Assembly (NCBI GenBank): GCA_900770015.1
Contig: CAAGIU010000159.1
Span: forward strand, 1-8,346
DNA: 8,346 nt
Direction: 5' to 3'
From: an uncultured Oscillospiraceae bacterium
Lineage (GTDB): Bacteria; Bacillota_A; Clostridia; Oscillospirales; Oscillospiraceae
Shown: positions 1-6,324 of the stretch, one piece after another
Numbering within the stretch: position 1 is the first letter of the stretch
Layout: every line of letters starts with the position of its first letter
The notes under the pieces: generated by a model
Told to the model about the DNA's origin: nothing
Databases searched by the model: none
What the model saw: the letters and a program-made list of their open reading frames with translations, nothing else
Program-made: the position numbers and the translations under genes

Positions 1-10
1 AAAAATCCGG

Positions 11-66
11 GGCTCTCTCCCTCAGTCAGCCTTTGGCTGACAGCTCCCTCGCAGAGGGAGCCTTGG
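11..66 (-). repeat. Double-hairpin intergenic repeat, copy A
   Basis: Two perfect stem-loops lie back to back. Arms 25-31 (GTCAGCC) and 35-41 (GGCTGAC) enclose a 3-nt loop, and arms 43-50 (GCTCCCTC) and 54-61 (GAGGGAGC) enclose another 3-nt loop. The reverse complement lines up with the element at 8184-8242: the same order of an 8-bp stem, a single T, the GTCAGCC/GGCTGAC stem, then a TGAG tail. The 8-bp stem differs in sequence between the copies but stays fully paired, so the structure is kept while the bases change. No open frame is associated. It is probably a non-autonomous intergenic repeat whose function is unknown. Confidence 0.75.
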
Positions 67-180
67 TGAACGCTGTTCGTTACTCGGTTCCATGCAACGT
101 ATAGACAAATTCCAATTTCACGACCCGCTTATGAAAACCGATAACCGAAACAAAAGTATTCTGTACAGGAGGTCAACAAT

Positions 181-1233
181 ATGAACGGCAATATGAAGGT
201 TGCGCTGATGGAAGGCATCGGCAAGATGGGCTACACCACCCGGCCCATCCCCACGCCCAAGGCAAACGAAGTGCTGGTGAAGCTGGAGTATGTGGGCATC
301 TGCGGCAGCGACATGCACTACTATGAAACCGGCGCCATCGGCAACTTCATCGTGGAACCGCCCTTTGTCCTGGGCCATGAGCCCGGCGGCGTTGTGGTGG
401 AGGTTGGGCAGGATGTGAAGCACCTGAAGGTGGGCGACCGTGTGGCACTGGAGCCCGGCAAAACCTGCGGACACTGCGAGTTCTGCAGAACCGGCCGGTA
501 TAACCTCTGCCCCGATGTTGTGTTCTTTGCAACGCCTCCCGTGGACGGCGTGTTCCAGGAGTATGTGGCCCATGAGGCGGATCTGTGCTTCAAGCTGCCG
601 GAGAATGTCTCCACCCTGGAGGGCGCGCTGATCGAGCCTCTGGCCGTGGGCTTCCACGCGGCAAATCAGGGCAACGCCCACGCAGGCCAGACCGCCGTGG
701 TCATGGGCGCGGGCTGCATTGGCCTCGTGACCATGATGGCCCTGAAGGCAGAGGGCGTCAGCAAGGTCTATGTGGTGGATATCATGCAGAAGCGGCTGGA
801 CAAAGCCATGGAGCTGGGCGCCGACGGCATCATCAATGGCAAGGATGAGGACGCCGTGGAGGCTGTCATGCGGCTGACCGAGGGTGCCGGCTGCGACCTG
901 GCCATCGAGACTGCCGGCACGGAGTTCACCACCCGTCAGTGCATCCGCATGACCAAGAAGGGCGCCACCATCGTTCTGGTGGGCTACTCCAAGACCGGCG
1001 AAATGACCCTGCCCATGAGCATGGCGCTGGACAAGGAGCTGACCATCAAGACCATTTTCCGCTATCGCCACATCTATCCCATGGCCATCGACGCCGTGGC
1101 TTCCGGCAGGGTGAACCTGAAGGGCATCGTCACCGATGTGTTCGACTTCGACGACCTGCAGAACGCCATGGACAAGAGCATTGCCGATAAGGCCAACATC
1201 GTCAAAGCCGTGGTAAAAATCGCCAGGGATTGA
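181..1233 (+). CDS. Zinc-dependent medium-chain dehydrogenase, sorbitol/xylitol (L-iditol 2-dehydrogenase) type
   Basis: This 350-residue cytosolic enzyme most likely oxidises a polyol such as sorbitol or xylitol to the ketose with NAD+. The length is typical of the family. The catalytic zinc site is visible as Cys41 (GICGSD), His66-Glu67 (GHE) and Glu152 (IEPLAV). The structural zinc site is the four-cysteine set Cys96, Cys99, Cys102 and Cys110. The Rossmann fold carries GAGCIG at 176-181, and Asp200 ends the second strand, which favours NAD+ over NADP+. The segment TIFRYRHIYPMAI near 291-303 resembles sorbitol and xylitol dehydrogenases more than general alcohol dehydrogenases. The start is supported by AGGAGGT at 167-173, seven nt before the ATG; Met5 is a less well placed alternative. 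No sugar transporter or kinase is adjacent, so the exact substrate cannot be told. Threonine- or galactitol-type dehydrogenases are the main alternatives. Confidence 0.9.
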   Translation: MNGNMKVALMEGIGKMGYTTRPIPTPKANEVLVKLEYVGICGSDMHYYETGAIGNFIVEPPFVLGHEPGGVVVEVGQDVKHLKVGDRVALEPGKTCGHCEFCRTGRYNLCPDVVFFATPPVDGVFQEYVAHEADLCFKLPENVSTLEGALIEPLAVGFHAANQGNAHAGQTAVVMGAGCIGLVTMMALKAEGVSKVYVVDIMQKRLDKAMELGADGIINGKDEDAVEAVMRLTEGAGCDLAIETAGTEFTTRQCIRMTKKGATIVLVGYSKTGEMTLPMSMALDKELTIKTIFRYRHIYPMAIDAVASGRVNLKGIVTDVFDFDDLQNAMDKSIADKANIVKAVVKIARD

Positions 1234-1240
1234 CAGAATA

Positions 1241-1285
1241 TGCACCCCCCTCCCACCGGGCTTGCCCCGATGGGAGGGGGGTGCA
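1241..1285 (+). terminator. Strong GC-rich hairpin after the dehydrogenase, probable transcription end
   Basis: A perfect 15-bp inverted repeat starts eight nt after the dehydrogenase stop: TGCACCCCCCTCCCA (1241-1255) pairs with 1271-1285. The 15-nt loop can itself pair CGGG with CCCG. It lies between convergent genes, where a terminator is expected. No T-tract follows on either strand, so it is not a textbook intrinsic terminator. It may instead stop polymerase with help, protect mRNA 3' ends, or be another intergenic repeat. Confidence 0.55.
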
Positions 1286-1291
1286 ATTATC

Positions 1292-1328
1292 CCAATGTAG
1301 AGGAGGATACCATCCTCCTCTACATTGG
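1292..1328. repeat. Perfect 17-bp palindromic hairpin of the GGAGGAT/ATCCTCC type
   Basis: CCAATGTAGAGGAGGAT (1292-1308) is exactly complementary to 1312-1328 around a 3-nt loop. The core TGTAG-R-GGAGGATAYCATCCTCC recurs at 5264-5286, so this is a repeated element and not only a local terminator. It sits six nt from the preceding hairpin and 31 nt beyond the stop of the convergent minus-strand gene, where it could also serve as that operon's 3' boundary. No U-tract follows in either direction. Confidence 0.7.
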
Positions 1329-1359
1329 CTGGAAACAAAATGGGAAAAGGCCAAATGGT

Positions 1360-2073
1360 TTATTCCGGGATAAAGTCAATATTGGCTTTTCTTGCCTGGC
1401 TGCACAGGTCTTTGGTCTGCAGCTTGTAGCATTTCCCGTCTTTGATGAAATGGGTGCCGCACTGCCGGAAAGTGAAGCCCACGTTCTGCCGGATGCACTG
1501 CTGCCGGATATCCAGCACCCAGTCGTAGTCCAGGGGCCTTGCCTCCCGGTCGGATTCGCCGCCCACCACCACCGCTTCGATTCCGTCCAGATACCGCTCG
1601 ATGTCGATTCGCTCGATCAGCGGCTGGGCGGTGATCTGCCTGTGGCGGATGGGAAGCTCCCGGAAGAGTGCAAGCCGCGCGTCCGCGTTTTTCTGGTTTT
1701 CTATGGTGCAGCACACCACCACGTTGTCGTAGCCGCTGCCCCAGTCCTCTGGGATGCACGCAGCAAACCGCTCGATCCGCTTGGTCAGGAACAGGAAGGT
1801 GCAGTCGGAGCGCTCTTTGATCATGTTCCAGCATTCGCCCCGCCAGGCATCGGCCTCGGCAATGAGGAAATCCGTGGAGAAGCCCAGGTAGACAAGCCCG
1901 GGCTTCATTTTGTAGCTGCCGTTTTTCAGCCTCTGTACGGGCTTGGCAAAGTCCTTCGTCAGAACGATCCGGCTGGTGTCCACCCCTCGTTTGGCGTCGC
2001 CCTTGTGGATGTAGCAGTGCAGACAGCCCTCGCTGCACCGCTTGCAGCCCCTCCACGGATCCCATCGTGCCAT
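1360..2073 (-). CDS. DUF5131 (phage Gp37/Gp68 family) radical-SAM-like protein
   Basis: I recognise the family from its N-terminal W-x-P-x-x-G-C ... S-E-G-C-x-x-C-Y signature and the later VVGGES motif (169-174) followed by ARPLDYDWV. Members are annotated in phages and bacterial chromosomes without an established activity; the fold is related to radical SAM enzymes. Here the cysteines are Cys10, Cys13, Cys17 and Cys20, so residues 13-20 (CSEGCLHC) give an exact CX3CX2C arrangement able to bind a 4Fe-4S cluster. Further conserved-looking pieces are FSTDFL (65-70), FLFLTKRIERF (93-103) and RQCGTHF (203-209). The open frame extends 32 codons upstream, but the ATG at 2073 is preferred: AGGAGA lies seven nt before it and the family motif begins at residue 4. 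The protein is then 237 residues. It begins 26 nt after the small membrane protein gene and is probably the last gene of the transporter operon. Its substrate is unknown. Confidence 0.85.
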   Translation of the reverse strand: MARWDPWRGCKRCSEGCLHCYIHKGDAKRGVDTSRIVLTKDFAKPVQRLKNGSYKMKPGLVYLGFSTDFLIAEADAWRGECWNMIKERSDCTFLFLTKRIERFAACIPEDWGSGYDNVVVCCTIENQKNADARLALFRELPIRHRQITAQPLIERIDIERYLDGIEAVVVGGESDREARPLDYDWVLDIRQQCIRQNVGFTFRQCGTHFIKDGKCYKLQTKDLCSQARKANIDFIPE

Positions 2074-2099
2074 ATTGGTTTCTCCTCTCGTTTCCGGTG

Positions 2100-2297
2100 T
2101 TATTCCAAAGCCCGGATCACCCGATCCGCCAGATACCAGACGGCGCTGATGGACAGGATCAGCAAGCACGCCGGGATCGCCAGAATCAGGATGATCGCCA
2201 GCGCGCAGCAGGTGACGGCCATGCAGACTGCGTTTTTCAGGGACCGGGCAAAGCCGGAGGCGTTATTCCGCTGCAGAACAGCGCAGCTTTCATGCAT
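2100..2297 (-). CDS. Small hydrophobic membrane protein, 65 residues, coupled to the permease
   Basis: I recognise no family. The start ATG lies inside the end of the permease gene, overlapping it by 8 nt (2290-2297), and GGAGG at 2310-2306 is eight nt upstream, an excellent spacing. This suggests translational coupling. Residues 23-56 are almost wholly hydrophobic, interrupted by Pro42 (AIPAC), so the protein has one long or two short membrane segments. It has a polar N-terminus with Arg and Asn and a charged C-terminal tail. Five cysteines (5, 25, 30, 31, 44) are many for its size. There is no cleavable signal or typical bacteriocin leader with a GG cleavage site. It fills the space between the permease and the DUF5131 gene, leaving 26 nt on that side. 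It could be an accessory subunit of the transporter, a regulatory micropeptide, or a chance open frame. Confidence 0.55.
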   Translation of the reverse strand: MHESCAVLQRNNASGFARSLKNAVCMAVTCCALAIILILAIPACLLILSISAVWYLADRVIRALE

Positions 2298-4341
2298 CCT
2301 TCCGCCCTCCGCTGACGATGGAAAAGTATGCGTTGGCAGTCAGCTTGTAGATCAGTGCATAGATCAGGCCGAACAGCAGCACCGTCACCGCCATGACGGT
2401 GAGCATCAGCGCTGCATTTCGCAGGTTGAACAGCATCAGCAGCTTCTGCACCATGGGGAAGGCAAAGCCCAGATGCAGCACTGCGGTGATCAGCGGCAGG
2501 GCAAACACCGTCAGCATCTGGGAGTTGACGCTTTTGCGGATGTCCTGCCGGGACATGCCCACCTTCTGCATGATTTCAAAGCGCCCTTCATCCTCGTAGC
2601 CCTCGGTGATCTGCTTGTAGTAGATAATCAGCACGGTGGCCAGCAGGAACACCAGGGACAGAAGGATGCCCAGGAAGAAGATGCCGCCGAAGGTGCCGTA
2701 GAAATCCTGCCGCTCCTCCTCCCGGCATTCCGTATATTTGGTGGTAAAACCGGCATCCGGGGCGTTTTCCAGCTCCCTCAGATGCAGGCGAAGGGCGTCG
2801 CTCAGGGCAATCTCCTCCTGCGCCGGCAGCTCGGTGTCGAAGCCATAGGTGAAGATTGGGTGACTGATGTATTCCACGCCGATGTGACCCAGTTCGGCAT
2901 TCAGAGCATCCATGGCGCGCTCCAGATCGCTGACAACCATATATACCGACGGGATGACATCCATGGCGGCATTGCCGCTGGCCATGATATCCCCGGTGTG
3001 CGTTTTCACCTGCCAGGAGGCGCCGTTTTCCATGGTGATGGTGGGACCGTCATAGGTCCGACGGATGCAGTGCAGCAGCACCTGGTCTTCCTCCAGCGTT
3101 TCCTCAGCGCCCATGCAGCGGTTGTAGTCGGCAAGAGGAACCACATAGATCTGGCACAGGTCGTCAAAGGAATTGGCCGATATGCTGTCCACCTTCTCCT
3201 TGTCCAGCACCAGCGTGCCGTCGCGGAGCATGCCGGTGGCGGTGGCATAGAGGTAGTAGTCCTCATTCTCCGGCTGGATGCCGAAGCTGCGGACGACGGT
3301 GCCGATTTCCCGGACCAGAGCTTCCTCTGCTTCGCCGTCGGCCTGACTGTTCAGGAACCTGACGCTGGTGGTGATATCCCTGGGAAACCGGGCGTGCAGG
3401 CTGTCCTCCGCACCGAAGTACAGGCTGCCGGAGCCCAGGAGCATCACCAGCACCATGGTGCTGAGGATGCAGATGGAGGCCAGTCCCGCGCCGTTGCGCC
3501 GCATACGGTAGGCCATGGAGGACACGGAGACGAAATGGTTCTTTTTGTAGTAATACCCCTTGTTTTTCTGGAGCAGCCTGCACAGCATCACGGAACCGGA
3601 GACGAACACCAGGAAGGTTGCCACAACGACCATGCCCACGGCGATGAAGAAGAAGGTCAGGGCGGACAGCGGGCTCTGGATGGACACGGCCATGTAATAG
3701 GCCGCTGCCAGCAGCACAATTCCGCCGAAGCCCAGCAGGTAGTTGGCTCTGGGCGGCTTTTCACCGGTGTTCTCGCTTTTCAGCAGGGACACGGTGCTGA
3801 GTCTCCACAGCTGAATCAGCCCTTTCAGAAAAATCAGCAGGAAAATAACGGAAAACAGGAAAACGGTATCGGCAATGGCCTCCGGGTTGACGGTGAAGTC
3901 ATAGGTGATTTCCCCGTGGATGACCCGCATCAGCCCCAGCTCCGCCAGCTTGGACAGGGCAATGCCCCCCAGAAGCCCCGCGCCCAGGGAGGCGATGAAC
4001 AGGAAAACGTTCTCCCACAACAGCAGCAGGCTCAGATTTCCCTTGCCCATGCCCAGGATGTTGTAAAGACCGAACTCCTTCTGCCGTCTGCGCATGAGGA
4101 AGGAATTGGTATAGAACAGAAAAATGACGGCAAACAGCGCCACGATCCAGGTGCCCAGCCCCAGCATCTGCCCCGTGGTTCTTCCGCCTGCCATGGTCAT
4201 GAGCAGCGGCATGGCGGCAAGATAGTGGATGATGTAGAACATCATGACCATTCCGGCGCAGGTGAGAAGGTAGGGAAGATACAGCCGCTTGTTCTTGCGG
4301 ATGCTCTGGACTGCCAGAGTCGGATAGAAGCCCAGTCTCAT
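2290..4341 (-). CDS. FtsX-family ABC transporter permease, BceB type (antimicrobial peptide sensing/resistance)
   Basis: This 683-residue membrane protein has the BceB layout. Hydrophobic segments lie near residues 20-42, 62-82, 104-126, 156-176, 202-222, 228-252 and 286-306. A soluble domain of about 240 residues (roughly 310-550) presumably faces outside, and three more helices lie near 552-575, 608-632 and 643-665. The cytoplasmic motifs KEFGLYNILGMGK (88-100) and RFEIMQKVGM (near 587-596) mark the two FtsX halves that contact the ATPase. BceB-type permeases act on peptide antibiotics or lipid II-cycle intermediates and signal directly to a partner kinase; the large external domain is thought to contact the ligand. 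The start ATG overlaps the ATPase stop as ATGA (4338-4341), with only a weak ribosome site, so translation is probably coupled. It shares an operon with the ATPase. The precise antibiotic cannot be read from the sequence. Confidence 0.92.
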   Translation of the reverse strand: MRLGFYPTLAVQSIRKNKRLYLPYLLTCAGMVMMFYIIHYLAAMPLLMTMAGGRTTGQMLGLGTWIVALFAVIFLFYTNSFLMRRRQKEFGLYNILGMGKGNLSLLLLWENVFLFIASLGAGLLGGIALSKLAELGLMRVIHGEITYDFTVNPEAIADTVFLFSVIFLLIFLKGLIQLWRLSTVSLLKSENTGEKPPRANYLLGFGGIVLLAAAYYMAVSIQSPLSALTFFFIAVGMVVVATFLVFVSGSVMLCRLLQKNKGYYYKKNHFVSVSSMAYRMRRNGAGLASICILSTMVLVMLLGSGSLYFGAEDSLHARFPRDITTSVRFLNSQADGEAEEALVREIGTVVRSFGIQPENEDYYLYATATGMLRDGTLVLDKEKVDSISANSFDDLCQIYVVPLADYNRCMGAEETLEEDQVLLHCIRRTYDGPTITMENGASWQVKTHTGDIMASGNAAMDVIPSVYMVVSDLERAMDALNAELGHIGVEYISHPIFTYGFDTELPAQEEIALSDALRLHLRELENAPDAGFTTKYTECREEERQDFYGTFGGIFFLGILLSLVFLLATVLIIYYKQITEGYEDEGRFEIMQKVGMSRQDIRKSVNSQMLTVFALPLITAVLHLGFAFPMVQKLLMLFNLRNAALMLTVMAVTVLLFGLIYALIYKLTANAYFSIVSGGRKDA

Positions 4342-5102
4342 GCCCGATCACCGCCCGTCGCCAGCATGGTCAGCGTGTCCGAAATCTTCTGGTAGAGCTG
4401 CTCATTGGTGCAGCCGCCCCGGTAGATCTGGTGGAACACCTCTCCGTCCTTGATGAAGAGCACCCGTCCTGCATGGCTGGCGGCTCTGACGGAGTGGGTG
4501 ACCATGAGGATGGTGCGCCCGTCCTTGTTGATGTCGCCGAAGAGGCGGAGCAGCTCGTCGGTGGCCTTGGAGTCCAGGGCGCCGGTGGGCTCGTCCGCCA
4601 GCACCAGCCGGGGGTCGGTGATGATGGCCCGGGCCACGGCGGCACGCTGCTTCTGACCGCCGGAGACCTCATAGGGATACTTTTTCAGCAGCTCGGAGAT
4701 GCCCAGCTGCCGGGCGATGGGGATAAGCCGCTGGGACATTTCCCGGTGGGACTTTCCCGCCAGCACCATGGGCAGGTAAATATTGTCCTCCAGGGTGAAG
4801 GTGTCCAGCAGGTTGAACTCCTGGAACACAAAGCCCAGATTGTCCCGGCGGAAGGCGGCGATCTGGCCTTCTCTGATCTGGGACAGATCCCTGCCGTCCA
4901 GAATCACCTGCCCTGCGGTGGGCTTGTCCAGCGCCGCCAGAATGTTCAGCAGTGTGGTTTTTCCGGAGCCGGATTCGCCCATGATGGCCACGTACTCCCC
5001 GCTGTCCACGGTGAAGTTCACGTTTTTCAGCGCCTCCACCTTGCTGCCGCCGAAGCGGGTGGTATAGATTTTTTGCAGACCCTGCACTTCCAAAATATGC
5101 AT
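4338..5102 (-). CDS. ABC transporter ATP-binding protein, BceA type
   Basis: This is the 254-residue nucleotide-binding subunit that powers the adjacent permease from the cytoplasmic side. All ATPase motifs are intact: Walker A GESGSGKT (42-49), Q-loop Gln94 (VFQEFN), signature VSGGQKQR (146-153), Walker B LVLADEP (166-172) with catalytic Glu171, D-loop ALDS and H-loop His203. The N-terminal VxGLxKxY pattern and the segment EALKNVNFTVDSGEYVAI are typical of the MacB/LolD/BceA branch. The longest frame begins at a TTG at 5108, only two nt from the ribosome site. The ATG at 5102 is chosen because AGGAGG (5116-5111) lies eight nt before it. It is the first gene of the transporter operon and overlaps the permease start by four nt. 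Confidence 0.94.
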   Translation of the reverse strand: MHILEVQGLQKIYTTRFGGSKVEALKNVNFTVDSGEYVAIMGESGSGKTTLLNILAALDKPTAGQVILDGRDLSQIREGQIAAFRRDNLGFVFQEFNLLDTFTLEDNIYLPMVLAGKSHREMSQRLIPIARQLGISELLKKYPYEVSGGQKQRAAVARAIITDPRLVLADEPTGALDSKATDELLRLFGDINKDGRTILMVTHSVRAASHAGRVLFIKDGEVFHQIYRGGCTNEQLYQKISDTLTMLATGGDRA

Positions 5103-5133
5103 AGCCAAATCCTCCTTTGGAATTTCTGCAGGA

Positions 5134-5142
5134 ATTATACCA
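5134..5142 (-). promoter_or_regulatory. Extended -10 promoter of the ABC transporter operon
   Basis: Reading the minus strand, TGGTATAAT gives a perfect TATAAT hexamer (5139-5134) preceded by the TG of an extended -10. Transcription would start near 5127, leaving a short leader with the AGGAGG site. The bases 17 nt upstream (AGGAGT, 5162-5157) are a poor -35. A good -10 with a poor -35 is what one expects of a promoter activated by a bound response regulator. Confidence 0.6.
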
Positions 5143-5171
5143 TAGAAAAAGTGGAAACTCCTTGGGATCGG

Positions 5172-5208
5172 CTTACAGTTTTCCCGGTAAATCTAACAAT
5201 CCTGTAAG
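5172..5208. promoter_or_regulatory. Candidate response-regulator operator upstream of the ABC promoter
   Basis: A perfect 7-bp inverted repeat, CTTACAG (5172-5178) and CTGTAAG (5202-5208), is separated by 23 nt. On the minus strand it ends just upstream of the expected -35 region, a position suited to activation. TTACA/TGTAA-like half-sites resemble those reported for some Bce-type regulators, but that match is my inference. On the minus strand, TTAC and TTAG also recur 11 bases apart inside the element, as OmpR-family direct-repeat sites often do. Confidence 0.4.
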
Positions 5209-5263
5209 AATTATGTTGTCGGTGCGTTGAATGGAATCAGGAAACGATGACTGCCCAGCTGCT

Positions 5264-5286
5264 GTAGGGGAGGATATCATCCTCCC
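5264..5286. repeat. Short palindromic repeat, GGAGGAT/ATCCTCC type, between kinase and ABC operon
   Basis: GGGAGGAT (5268-5275) pairs with ATCCTCCC (5279-5286) around a 3-nt loop. With the preceding TGTAG it matches the core of the element at 1292-1328, with compensating changes in the outer stem. It lies about 40 nt beyond the kinase stop on the minus strand, so it could mark the 3' end of the kinase message. A wider 7-bp inverted repeat (5253-5259 with 5317-5323) encloses it. No U-tract follows. Confidence 0.6.
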
Positions 5287-5327
5287 GCGCAGAATAACTT
5301 CCCAATCATGCACTTTGCTGGGCGAAT

Positions 5328-6323
5328 TTATTCCACATCCAGCTTCCGCTGGCTGAGGTCGATCCGGATTTCCGTCCCATGGTCCGGGGAGGAGGCGGCA
5401 GAAATGCCGTGGCCCAGATTGGTGCAGACGCGTTTGCACAGATACAGGCCGATGCCGCTGGCCTGCTTGTCGCTGCGGCCGTTGCAGCCGGTGTAGCCCT
5501 TCTCGAAGATCCGGGGCAGATCCTCCGGGGCAATGCCGATGCCGGTATCCCGGATGCACAGGGTCTTGGGCGCTTCCAGACAGATGGTGATGCTGCCGCT
5601 GGGGGTGTATTTCAGGGCATTGGACAGAACCTGCTCCACCACAAAGGACAGCCACTTCTCGTCGGTGATGACCCTGGCATCCAGAGGCGCATAGTTAAGC
5701 TTCAGCCTCCGGGCGATGAACTCTCCGGCAAATTTCCGAACAGCCTGCCGGACGATGCCGTCCAGCTCCTGCTCCCGGATCACATAGTCGGTGGAATCCG
5801 AATCCAGCCGCAGGTACATGAGAACCATCTGGACGTACTGCTCAACGCGCATCAGATCGGCGGAGAGCTGCCGGGCCAGAGGGGAATCCTCATTCTGCAG
5901 ATGCAGGCGCATGGAGGCAATGGGCGTCTTGATCTGGTGGGCCCAGACGGTGTAATAGTCCATCATGTCCTGATAGCGCAGGTTCATGCCGCTGACGCGG
6001 CGGCTCTGCTCCTGGCACAGCAGGCGGATGATTTCCTGATAATCCGCGTCTTCGATTCTCTCCGGCTCGGGAAGCGTCATGGTCATGGCGTCTGCCATGC
6101 TGCGGATCGCCGAAAGACTCCGGTGCTGCCGGGAAACCCTGCGGAAGTCCTGTGCGATGGCAATCAGACCGATCAGCGCGCACAGCGCCGTGGGGTACAG
6201 CGCGGCGGCAGCGGGCAGACGGTAGAGGGCAAAAATCACGATATGGATCGCGGCAAACAGCGCAAACAGGCCCAGAATCTTCCAGCGCTGCTTCAGATAG
6301 GTAAGAAACAGTTCCATAGGCAT
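5328..6323 (-). CDS. Intramembrane-sensing histidine kinase, BceS type
   Basis: This 331-residue kinase has two membrane helices near residues 14-36 and 40-58 with almost no external loop. It therefore has no sensor domain of its own and, as in Bce systems, probably takes its signal from the BceB-type permease. The phosphoacceptor His129 sits in the H-box WAHQIKTPIASMRL. The ATPase domain shows the N-box EQVLSNALKYTP (Asn235), G1 DTGIGI (259-264), F-box FEKGYTG and G2 SGIGLYL (289-295). The longest frame starts at a GTG (6347) overlapping the regulator by 23 nt with no ribosome site. I prefer the ATG at 6323, one nt after the regulator stop; the ATG at 6317 (MELFLTYL) is equally credible. Translation is probably coupled to the regulator gene. 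Confidence 0.92.
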   Translation of the reverse strand: MPMELFLTYLKQRWKILGLFALFAAIHIVIFALYRLPAAAALYPTALCALIGLIAIAQDFRRVSRQHRSLSAIRSMADAMTMTLPEPERIEDADYQEIIRLLCQEQSRRVSGMNLRYQDMMDYYTVWAHQIKTPIASMRLHLQNEDSPLARQLSADLMRVEQYVQMVLMYLRLDSDSTDYVIREQELDGIVRQAVRKFAGEFIARRLKLNYAPLDARVITDEKWLSFVVEQVLSNALKYTPSGSITICLEAPKTLCIRDTGIGIAPEDLPRIFEKGYTGCNGRSDKQASGIGLYLCKRVCTNLGHGISAASSPDHGTEIRIDLSQRKLDVE

Positions 6324-6324
6324 T

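Noticed and set aside
76..105. Possible promoter for the dehydrogenase, TTCGTT and TATAGA with an 18-nt spacer
   Set aside because: The -35 match is poor and the spacing is not ideal; nothing else in 67-180 is a stronger candidate, so no promoter is assigned.
132..147. A catabolite-control (cre)-like sequence before the dehydrogenase, TGAAAACCGATAACC
   Set aside because: The central CG is shifted by one base and the right half does not match the consensus.
1240..4395. A 1051-codon open frame on the plus strand across the permease and DUF5131 genes
   Set aside because: It runs in codon register with the permease and DUF5131 genes, so it stays open because they avoid TTA, CTA and TCA codons. 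Its translation is rich in His, Gln and Gly with no family motifs, while the minus-strand genes have complete motifs and ribosome sites.
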